Shown here in pieces: positions 12,201 through 24,200 of a DNA stretch of 64,000 nt. The notes beneath the pieces were generated by a model, which worked only from the letters and a program-made list of their open reading frames with translations, was not told the origin of the DNA and searched no databases. The position numbers and the translations under genes were made by a program. This stretch comes from Sclerodactyla briareus (taxonomy: Eukaryota; Echinodermata; Holothuroidea; Dendrochirotida; Sclerodactylidae): the NCBI GenBank assembly GCA_026419785.1, contig JAODTK010005914.1, positions 62,001 through 126,000 of the forward strand, read 5' to 3'. Numbering within the stretch: position 1 is the first letter of the stretch; each line of letters opens with the position of its first letter.

Positions 12201-15200
12201 CTAATAAGGAACTAATTAGGTATAATTTCCATCACCTTATTCATTTTTTTTAAAGGTACTATTAGATTTCCAGATAACTTTACTACTCAGTACTAACCTA
12301 ATTCAGTTTGATAAATTCAACAGGACAAGAGATTCAAGGTCACATGAAGGTATATTCAAGATGACTCAGAGCTCTAAATTGCCTAATTTGTGCAAATTTC
12401 TGAAGTTTGTCTGAAATAAATGAAAGTTTGTGTATATTTCCAGTTGATGGAGAATTTTTACTGGAAATTGCCAGGGCCCACTGATAGGCATTATATATCG
12501 TTGTTTCACTCAAACAACCTCTTTGTTTGAATATACCAAAAACATTATTAAATGGACTTTTGGTGTTTCAAGGGGGCCTTCTTTGTTAAAATGTCTAGTC
12601 TGACAATTGTTCTCATACACAGCCTGGGAACGCCCACTGTGTAAAGTCCAGGCCAAAATGGGTCTATCGCAAGAATAGAGGAAATGCATTGTCAGAAAAG
12701 TTCAGAGTGGACGATTTTAAGGCTAATATCATCACAAACAGGAATTTGCTTTTAAAACAGCATCCAAACCCCACACCCCAATTTGAAGGTTCTAGCATGG
12801 TGCTTGTGGAGATATAACAATTTACTTTTGAGGAATTCGAACGAATCTGCTGACTTTACCGGGTGGAAATATGATGCAAAGACCGCCCATAGACCCATTT
12901 CGCACCATGATTTATAAACAGAAGACAGAAAGGTGATCACTTAGAAATGAATGATATTATATATATATATTATGATGATATGAACTTTTTATTGTAACCC
13001 ATCTATAGTTTGTTTGGTATTGTGTAAAAGATTTTGAGAGTGCATGTCTCACATTGACTTGTATTATTGGGTTTCCATGCTGTCCCCTTCCCCGCCCACG
13101 ATGTCAGGAGTCACAGACATATCGGATTGTGTTTTATCAGTATACACAAATCGGCTAGAATTTCGGTCCGGAGGTTAGGGCTGTCAAAATGTAATAAACA
13201 GAAACGTACAAAATTGCAGTCAATTAACATGACAATTGGCCTGTGAAAAAAATTATGAAACACCCTTATTTTCAGCTTTCTGCAGATGCCCGGTCTCTTC
13301 TCTGTGACTCTTATACAGGACAACAGATAGTTCACAGAGAGGATATGGATCTTCTTCGATCAAGCTTTGCCTTCTACAAATGGCTAGTCAGCTGGCTGCT
13401 GCAAGAAACAGAGGGTTACTTTTTGTGGCCCTATTAAAAAGGTGGAATTGGTTGTTGAAAAAAACTACAAGCATCATGAGATGAAACATTGATAAAGAAC
13501 TTTTTCAACTCCCCCACTCATCTCATGCGTCCCCTAACCCCCCCCCCCCCCCCCCCCTCTCACCCCCCACAAGTGACCGAAAAAATAGTGAAACACAAAG
13601 TGGGCATTTGGCATATTGTGTTGGCAGTTGAGGCAGCACAGAGATTGTACAGTGTCTTCAGGAGCCTAACTAAATATCCTATACTGACAGTTATTGTGTG
13701 GGTTGGTAGAAATCACCTCGAATTACTCAGAAAGAGTTTTGATGGGAAGTGTATGAGGGGATAGTGGTTGTCATCTCTTCAGACTGCCTGTAATGCTGGA
13801 ACAGTGGGTTAACCACTAACGCATAGGAGGTTGTGCATTCTTCATGATCTAAACAAAGAATCCTGTAAGCTCATGTGAATATAGATTATTCCAATAGAAT
13901 TGGTTTAAGTTACAATGTCCTCTTCTACTACAGATTGATTTTGTTGGGTGATTGTATTTATTCGTGCCAATGTAAAGTTCCCAGTAATCATATTATGTTT
14001 CAAGCACATTCTCACTCTCTAATATCTCTGCTGGAGTCAGATGTCCAACTTTCTATGTGTCCTGACTTCAGCTCCCCCCCCCCCCCCTCATCCTTCCCCA
14101 AGCAGGCACTGATCTGCCTTTGTTACTCATTGGCTGGCAACCCCCCCCCCCCACCTCTTCACTTATCTTATCCCTCCTCAGGATTAGTGTCAGAATAGTG
14201 TGATGTTCATAGGTCCCTCAGTTCCAGGTCTTTGTTAATGCCTCGGAAATTATAATTGTATCAGTGCAATCATAATCTGCAGGTACCCAATGAATGAATA
14301 TACAACAGAATGCTGACAAAAGAACTGTAAATTCTGTTGGGGACACCCCAGTAAACCTGAGTTTAGAGTGCACTGCGTTCAGATGAATCTAAATGGACCC
14401 AATAGCACTGATACCAGTGCTTTGGGCATCCCAATGCACCCAGGGAGAATACAAGCCTTCAAAAGGTGCTCTTGAATCACAGCCCTTGAACCCCATTGTT
14501 CAGTGGTGGCAGGCATTTAAAATAGACTTATCATAGTGCTTTAATCTGGATGCATCCAGATGGGATTGGGTTTTACAGCGTGGCCCCTTGGTTGAAATTG
14601 ATGGTTTGTTCAGTGTATGTCGGTTACGTGTTGAACCACTTCAAGATGCTTTGGTAGATGGTAGTGCCAGCTTCCGTTGATCTCAGGTGCTTGTGTTATT
14701 CAGTTGTCATGGTCCCGGGGACAAAACAGGTAATAGAGAGGTCTGTACTTATATGTGTTTTGTAGTGTTTCTTGTGGTGTTACGACCATGTCACGTGCAA
14801 CCTATGATCAAGTCCACATTGTTTTTGATCCTTGACGAAGTCGGGGAGGGAAGTTATGCAGTCATGCCAGTCCGTGTGTGTGGATGTATGTGTGTGTGTG
14901 GTGTTTGTGTGTGAAGCCTGGCTTGGGGAACACGAAACTCGACCTCCACCTGGCTGGATGAAGCTGCATCTTTGGTATGTGTGTTTCCTATGATTGAGTA
15001 CACGAACCCTATCGTTTTGGAGGTCAGTAGAGGTCATTCTGAGGTCAACCAGAGGTCAAAGTTGAAAACCTTGGAACACGATAGTCCAGAAGGTTGGTCT
15101 GATCAGGTTCTATAAGTTGTGGTTTTTGGTGTAGCTTTCTTTGTGGGAGTACAGGAAACCCCATTGTTTTTTGGTACAGGTCGGGGGTTGATTTTTGGTC

Positions 15201-18200
15201 AAAAATAGAAAATTTGTGAAAAGTCAATAATTTGGCAATTTTGGGCTTGTGAACAGGATAACTCGTCCCCAGCTGGATGGATTGAAGCTCATACTTGGTA
15301 TGTGTGTTGCCAATGATGGAGTACATGAACCCTATTGTTGGTGTCAGGTCAGAGAGCATCAGAGGTCACCAGAGGTCAAAGTCTGTGTGAAAACCGTGTG
15401 ACAGATAAGTCCAGAATGGTTGGTCTGATCAGGTTCAAATTTAGTGTGTAGATTTTCTTGTAGGGAGTACAGGAACCCATGGTTTTTGGTACAGGTCGAA
15501 AGTGAATTTTAGTCAACAATATAAAATTTGTTAAAAGGAAATTAATTGGCCACTTTTTGGCGTGTGAACACGATAACTCGACCACAACTGGATGGATGAA
15601 AGCTTCATACTTGGTATCGTGGTGTTCCCAATGATGAGTACATGTACCCTATGTTTGGGGTCAGGGCAGAGGTCATCTGAGGTCACCAGAGGTCAAAGTC
15701 TGAAAACCTTGTGACACAATAAGTCAGAATGATGGTCTGATCGAGTTTCAATTTGTGTTGAACTTTCTTATGGGGAGTACAGGAACCCTATTGTTTTTGG
15801 TATAGGTCGGGGTGAATTTGGTCAAAAAATAGAAAAAATTGGTGTGAATGAAAAGTCAAGTATTTGGCCACGTTTGGCTTGTGAACACGATAACTCGGAC
15901 CCCACCTGGATGGATGTGAAGCTCATACTGGTATGTGTGTTCCCCATGATGAGTACATTGAAACCCTATTGGTTTGGGATCAGGTCAGAGGTCATCTGAG
16001 GTCACCAGAGGTCCAAAGTCTGAAAACCATTGTGAACACGATTAAGTCCAGAATGGTGGTCTGATCGGGTTCAAATTGTAGTGGGTAGCGTTCTGTGGGG
16101 AGTACAGGAACCCTATTGTTTGGTATAGGTCGGGGGTGATGTTTTGTCAAAAATAGAAAATTAGTGAAAGTCAAATTTGGGCTAAGTTGGCTTGTGAACA
16201 CGATAACCTCGACCCCACCTGGAGGAATGAAGATTTGAAGCTATACTTGGTCATGGTGTTTCCCATGATGGAGTACATGAGGCCTAATTGGTTTGGGTCA
16301 GGTCAGAGGTAACAAGGGTCAAAGTCTGAAAACATTGTGAACACGATAAGTCCAGAATATTTGGTCTGACGAGTCAATTTTGATGTGTAGCTTTCTAGGG
16401 GGAGTACAGGGAACCCTATTGTTTTGGTTATAGGTCGGGGTTGAATTTTGGTAAAAACTAGAAATTGGTGGAAAAGTCAATATTTGGCCAATTTGGCTTG
16501 TGAAACACGAGAAACTCGACCCCACCTGGGATGGATGAAGCTAATACTTGTATGGTGTGTCCCATGTAGGACATGAACCCTATTGTTTTGTGGACATGTC
16601 AGAGGTCACCAGAGGTCAAAGTCTGAAAACTTGTGAACACGAGAAGACCAGAATGGGGTGGGCTGATCAGGTTCAATTTGGTGTGTAGGCTTTCTTATGG
16701 GGAGTACAGGAACCCTATTGTTTTTTATTGAGGCTCGGTTGAGGTGAATTTTGGTCAAAATAGAAAAATTGGTGAAAACGTCAATAATTTGGGCAATTTG
16801 GGCTTGTAAACTTGATAACTCGGACCCACCTGGATGGATGACGCGGCATACTGGTTATGGTGTTCCCCATGGCGGAGAAGAATAGTCGAGCGGTGTCAGT
16901 GCGCTTGCAGGCAACAGGTCCCGGGTTCGAATTCCAGCCGACTGCCCGGGCGCGTTTTCCAGAAGTGGTGTTCTTGCCGTTCGACTGCGCGCTGTTCGGC
17001 TAGGTTCCGGTCCTGCCTGTTGAGCAGTGGGCTTGGTTAATTCGGGGGGGTTGTTTCGGGGGGGGCACTTGCAATAGGGGTCTCGTCGGTCGGCTGTGAG
17101 ACAGTCGCGTTCGAACATCTTATCGCTCTCCAGGTTTGAGAAGTGGTCAGGTCCTGAGTTCACTGACGATCGTCGGATGGGGACGTAAAAACGGTCCCGG
17201 GCAGAGGGATTGGTGCCTCGATATCATCTGAGAACTAGTACGAGAAGAGAAGGCGAGAGCTTTGTCGCCGGTGCTCATCCACGATCAAAAATCGTCTAGG
17301 TTCCACGATGAGTCAAATTGGCTTCCTGAACCCGTAGGTCACCATAGGTCAAAGTCTGAAAAAACCTTTGTGAAACACGGTTAAAGTCCAGATCAGTTGG
17401 TCTGATCAGGTGGATATTTGGTAGTAGCGTTCTTATGGGTATCAGGCACCCTAGCTTTTTGAGTATAGTCGGGGGGGAATTTTGGTCGAAAATAGAAAAA
17501 ATTGTGAAAAGTCCAAATTTTGGCCAATTGAGGGCTTGCTTGTGAACATGATACTTGACCCAACCGAAGGGATGAGTGCTCCGCACTTGTATGTGTGTTT
17601 CCGATAATGGTTCATGGAATCCTAATGTTTTGGGGTCAAGAGGTCAAAGGTGAAATCCTTGAAATTAGTGTGTTAGCCGATCTTATCAAGAGTATAGGAA
17701 CCTATGATTGGGTTAAAAAAAATTGAGAAATTTGTCAGCGTTATGTTTCCCACAGTGAGCTGGTACAGTCTCCCCATTTGTCCTGAGTCTTGACTATAGG
17801 TTTGCAGAAAGAGTCAAGGCTCACTAAACCTTTTGCGTTGGTGAATACTTCTTTCTCCCGTGAGACCAGATGTTATTCAGATTTGACGAGAGAGCTCTAA
17901 GTCATATGGAAGAGATGATGAAGACCCAGTGAGGGGAGGTGATGGAACGAGGAGAAAGAGGCTTGGCGTGATAACTAAATTGCCTATTAGGTTTGTCTAG
18001 GTTATTTGTTTGAGTAGGTATGCAGTGTGTGACATTGCCTTGTTGTACAGATTCCCAAGTATCAGTGCTTGTTCTGTTCACCTCGAATCACACGAAGTAT
18101 GACCAAATTAAGAAAGGTGATTAGGTGACGGAGAAAAGGAGAACGGCCGAGCTAACAAGTTGAGGTGCTTGACAGGCATGCTAAGATGGGGGGGGGGGGG

Positions 18201-21200
18201 GGGGGGGGGGGGTTTGGGGTTGTAGGGTCATGCTCAGGTATTCATTTAATTTACTAATTCACAAACTTATCCTGTTGTGTTCAGTAAATGTTAGTTTAGT
18301 GAGAGGAGGGCTGCGAATGAAAACCCATGACGGAAACATTGGAACAAGCACAGAACCTAAGATATTTCAACCACTTCTTTCATCCTTGTTATAGAGAAGA
18401 AATGTATCTGTGTAGTCACAAGGTGTGTCTGTTGTGATACCCTCCTGTGAACACAATAAGGGGCCAGATGGATGGTCTGATTGGTATCATACTTGGGATA
18501 GTGGAGTAACCATGTTGACCGGTACAGAAAAAGGGATTTCCATCATTCAGTACCACTGCTAATCGACAGAGCAGAGTTTGAAACGCCTCGGAACTGGTCG
18601 ACCGACAGACAATCATGGTCAGAAACAATCTTGAGAACCTAAATATTTTAAAAAACTCCTCGAATACCTTCCACACGCCAAAGCTTGAAAATTGTCTCAG
18701 CCTTTTTATAGAAAACCAACTGGGAAATTACTGTAGCTTTCATCTGAGCATCTAAAGTGCTGTAGTGTTACCTGATTGAAAACTCCACATTTAAAAATGT
18801 GTCGTCAACATATGTCATTGACGGAATTTATATCACTAATAATTCACCTGGGTATTTACTTTCCTCGAGGATTTCCTTGAATGGATGGTGCTGGTTACAA
18901 GTAGAGGGGCGAAGACTGTAACAGCTACCCTAGGAGGGCAACATCTCTCATGATATAACAACCATCAAATATTATTCAAAGGTGGTGATTATTTAGTTTT
19001 AAAAATGCTAAGAGGGAAATTCATCCTGGCATCTTTGCCACGAGTTGAATAATGAAAATATACATATATATAACTATTATATGATGACAATTCCCAGGAA
19101 GTAAAGTAGTTAGTAATAAGAAAATAGAAGTAACAGAAAATGAGGACCATCTTTAATTCACCACCGTCACACAGTTCGTCGGGCAGACACAGTGCTGCAT
19201 GGTAATTTAAATTCAAGTTGCGCAGGAGGGGAAGATTAACTGGGAGACTATAATGGCTCCTGGGGTGGAGCAGACAAGAATGTACTTGACGGAGAGTTAA
19301 GAAATGCTACTGCCATTGCTGCGAGAAACACCCCCCCCCCCCCCTCATCATATCCATCCTATTTCAGTTCATAGATGCTTGCATTCTGGTAAGAGTGTAA
19401 GCAGGTTGTCAGGCTTCAGCCTGCTTGTAGAGTGTGGCTTTAGGTTCCAAGAACAATTTCGGAGACGTAAACCTAATTGTCAAGTCTACACATGCCAAAT
19501 AAATAATACACAGAATGAACAGGGCACCAGAACAGTAACCCCCCCTATACAGAAATGACAGTCAATAAACAAAATTTAATAGTTCACCTAATTTTTTTCC
19601 ATCTCTGCTCTCTATTACTGGTCACTGGGATCACTGCTTTTCCATTACTGTGTAAAGCTTGTCTGTTGTACTTTGTGAATTATTTTGACAATAGATTAAC
19701 TTATCGGCTTCTGCACACTGCCCAAGGCATCATTACCATTCCCTACTCCATAGAGAGTAGCGCTAGGAATCCGGTCACGTGAGAAAATCAATATCTTGCC
19801 GATCATAAAATTTGACAGATGATAATCACAAATTTGACGATCTGTCGCGGGCACAGTGCAAATGATGAAGCATGTTTCGCATCCGTATTAGTTCACTGCC
19901 TGTCTCTGTGAAACAACACAATTTTATTTTTTTTAAGTTGCTGCAACTCATGGAAGTGTGCAATTACCAGTTCAGTGCTAGTGGCACCCATCCACACAGG
20001 AGAGAGGCACACTGATTCCACGCCCCTAGCAGACATGAACAGTGCATTCTCTTCATGCGTATTTTTCAATATCGACCTATCAGCGTTACTTAATTTAATG
20101 TGTTTCTAGTACATTTCGGTGTACCTTCGTGATGGCAAAGCCCTTGCCCCCACCATGGTACTACAAACAGGGTCTAGCACATTTGTGTTCATGCATCACG
20201 GACCAAGCTATCTACCAAATTTTATGAAGAGTAATTCTACAAATACCCATGTGATTACAAACTTATTTGCCTGGAAGGTTCTCCCTATTTGCTGTATTTC
20301 TTTCCCAGGTGAAAATTGTCCTGTTTTACAACTATGAGAGTCTGTGGGCCACCAGGGGATGTACCATTTTTCTTCAGCAGCTGAGTGATACATTTGACTC
20401 CAACAAGGATCATGGCCTTGATCTGTGAAAGATATCAACGGAAATCTCTGGATGGGAGGTAAGTTATGTGCGATCTGTGACCATGCCTACTCAAAGAATA
20501 TCGCCATATAAATAAGCTAGTTCAGAGATAGCCTCCTGCACATGCGTCAGTCTTCTCTCAACGGGCTTCCGAATAATTTCTTACTGCCGAGGTTAGCTGG
20601 CCACAGTAGTTCCATGGATAGGCGTGATCTGTGAGAAAGAAACTCGTGTTTTGTTACTCCCTAGTTTGTCAACAAAGAAGTCTTTTAATTCGCTTAACAT
20701 AACGAGAAACATGTTGTATATTAAATTCCTATGATTACTATGTGCCAATTTAGCCAGAAATTCCAAGAAATTCACATGACTTTTTCACTCGCAGTGCCAC
20801 GGTGGTATTATGTCCTGACTCCTGGCTTCCCCGCAAGTACCCGACAGTATAATGGAATATTCATCTTAACTGTTAGTGCATGGCGTACTCCTCTACGCTG
20901 ATTGGCCGCATGTCGACAGTGATTGGTCGGCTTTCAATCAGTTCCGTTTGTAGGGTTTAAATATTGCGGTTCATTTTGGGGAGGGAGGCCTGATGTTTTC
21001 TGGACTATTAATAGTGTGACATGGTAAGTATATTACAAGTTTTTCGGTTGATATTTGTCAAATTCCAGGCAGTTTTAACAAGTCATTGACAAATTTTTAC
21101 TGTTGAATTAACGGAGAATGAGAGTCCCACATTAAAGATGACTATGGCGGAGTCTCCCGGTGGCCGAAGTTTTCCCGGCCGGGGATCGGATGATTGATAA

Positions 21201-24200
21201 ATTGAATAATGCCCTGGTTCTATCTTCGAACTAGCTTATTGTCTTGGTTTATGATTCTTGCCTGTAGCTGCCGCTGCCGTCCATGCATGGTCCTGTCTCC
21301 ACGGGCACCTGCGGAAACACTCCTGTTAAACTCTAATGGCATTGGATGGTGTCCTGAAACCTTGTCTGGGCACCAGACGTCCGCCTCAGAGAATATTGTT
21401 CGGAAATCAACGAGGACATCGCCTCAGAGAATCATTGTTCTGATGAAACCTTGCACTGATGTCAGCCCAGACAGAATATTGTCTGGAGACCCCTCGACCA
21501 CAGACGTCCCACCTCAGAGAAATATGGTTCTGAAAAATCACGCAGACATCAGCCCAGAGATCTTGTTGAGACCCGCTCGCACAGACATCAGCCAGCAGAC
21601 AAAATATTGTTCGGAAACATCGACTACAGTGCGGCTCAAGAGAATTATTTTCTGAAAAGTGCACAGACGCCAGCCTCAGGAAAATATTGTTCTGATTTAA
21701 CCTCACACAGACGTCAGCCTTAGAGAAATATTGTTCTGGACCATCGCACAGAGGCTGCCTCAGAAGAATATATTTTTCTGAAATATCAACATAAGCCAGA
21801 CTCAGGAAACTATTGTTCTGAGCCTCTCACGGACAACAGCCTCAGAGAAATATTGCTATGAAACCTCGCCGGGACGTCAGCCTTCAGGGAAAATATTGTC
21901 TGAAACCTTGCATGCGTCAGCCTCAGTAAAAAATAGTGCTACTGAAACCTTGCGAGGGATGTCAGAATCGGAGAATTGTTGCCACTGGCTGGGGCTACTA
22001 ATTTGCATTATTTACACCTATCTTCAGGTTCGTCAACTTTTTTGAGATCTTTTGAGTCATCCAAATCCATACCCTGGGTATGCGTTCACTGAGTCTGAGC
22101 TTGTTAATGAAATATGGTCTTTGTGGAATACATTTGGCCCCAAGGAAAGTGATGAAAACCATTTGAGGTCACTGGAGGAAAGATTAAACAAATTTTGGAA
22201 AGTTCATAGATTTTACGGATATCTAGTAGAGCTGATTACATTTTGTAGTAAGTAGAGATTCTCTTGAGGTGTATGCAAATTGTAAGTATTTTTCAGGATT
22301 CCAACCAAGCTTAGTGCTTGAAAGCAAATGATGTTCCAGCTATGGGTTCTGGCAGCTCTGGATCGCAGGGATATAGTGATGCACAGCAACTTCATGATCT
22401 CAACTCCCAAATGGAAAATATATATTTTTCATTGCATATATATTGCAAACATTGGCCCTGATTGACAATCTGCACACCTGAGTAGACAAAATCTCCTTAT
22501 GACCCATCCCTGAGTATAGGAAACTGAGAAAGTGACCATTCAAGGTGGTAGCACTTTACAACAGGTTGAAGAAAATGCAGTTTTGAAGTGATCATATATA
22601 TGCTGTTTGTTCTCATACTATATAAAAAATCATGTCAAGTTTTGTGGTTATTCTAGGCCCTGCTTGCGTTATGCCTTCAAAATGTATGGCTGTTGCTCTT
22701 CCGGCTGCGGTCTAGCCCTAAACCTCATCCACTGCGAGACTGCCGGCATATTTACGGAGGTCATCAACTAAACAAGAAACAGTCCTCCACTTAAGACAGC
22801 GAGTTCAGACAACAAGGAGAAAGTCCAACTGGTCTGACAGGACGTGTGCAAGCGTTGAAGAGCAGATCAGTAGAGGACGCTCTTCATTGCTTCGAGGCGG
22901 CTATGAGTGGACCTCTGATGGTTGTGCCTGCCCCACCCCCCAACTGTATAAGAGCAATGTGAATGATGTGAATCCAAGGTGAGTTTTTTTTTTTATGGTT
23001 ATGACTTGCCGAGCAGAGGATCAAAAACCCCTTCAAGGCCCGAAAGGGTGAGACGGATACTGCACCTCATGTCGCCGAATCCTTCACCAGGTACACGGAA
23101 TAAGGCAATGCTCCCTTTGGCGGATACCTCAACTGTGAGGTGGGAGGTAATCACACGCAGATGGTACACTTGCCCCTACCATCGTTTGTCCCTGTTACGC
23201 CAATCTCTCGTGCTGAGCGCCCAGCGGGAAGCAACAGGTTCCATTTTTTTAAAGTCTTTGGTACTCTGACCGACCGGAATCGGAACCCCTGTCTCCCAGG
23301 TGGAGGCCACGAGACGCTCCACCAATTGTGACAACTACTCGGTTTAGAATGAAACCACAAACTATATATTCAATGCAATTCCTTATTGCCAATAAAAAAT
23401 CCAGATAAACTGAAAAATCTATAAATAGAGAGATGGATAAAATTCTGATTAAGACAAGCTGAAGAATGTTAGCATATGACGTTGAAATCACTGAGAAATG
23501 TTAAGACTAAAGACATTTAATGGAAGATAACAAATTGATGTTGTGTGCGTAATATAAAATAATCAATCACCAATTTTTTCTGGTAACATGAAGGCAAGAC
23601 ACTGATGCCAAGCGTTGTGTTGTTGTACTCAAAAAAAAGGCCTAAATTGTTAATCAGACCATGAGGGTTAAACTCAACCAAATATAGCATTGACTATTTG
23701 CCTGCTTGTAGGGTACACACTAACAAAATGCATAGTGCAAATGAATAGGATTGTAAGATTGGGTCCTCCCTCTGCCTAGATGCTGGAGTGCAGTGGAAAA
23801 CATTATGGACTGGGAAAAAGAAAGTATCAGACACACGTTCTGAAAAGATTGATAGAGTCAAGAGACTCAAATCAACAGGAAGGGATTTCCATAAGCGGGA
23901 ACATAGTTAATAAAGCATACGGTCACCATTTGTTTTGTGCGAGACCTGGGAACTGAAGTTGATATTGAATATGGGATATGAACCGGTCTGCGTTGAATCT
24001 GTGAGTGTAGTAAATATGTAAATAGGCTGGGTGGAGTATCAGTTTTGATAGCAGGAAATGGCACATGATGAGAACCTTAGAGTCTATACGATGAGAATAG
24101 CCAACCAGTGTCGCTCTCTAAGAATCGGGGGGGACATGTGTGAAATTTGTTACCCTGCGAACTACAGGGCACAGCTGTGTCTGGGAACTCTTTGTAGCCG

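Noticed and set aside
14780-16525. Many minus-strand open frames of 60-105 codons
   Set aside because: Antisense shadows of the 310-bp units; the same peptide phrases recur once per unit.
21209-21706. Open frames of about 100-150 codons on both strands
   Set aside because: They span the 41-bp minisatellite and show only repeated short phrases.
22052-22255. Open frame ESELVNEIWSLWNTFGPKE
   Set aside because: Protein-like composition but no splice boundaries and no family match; left unassigned.
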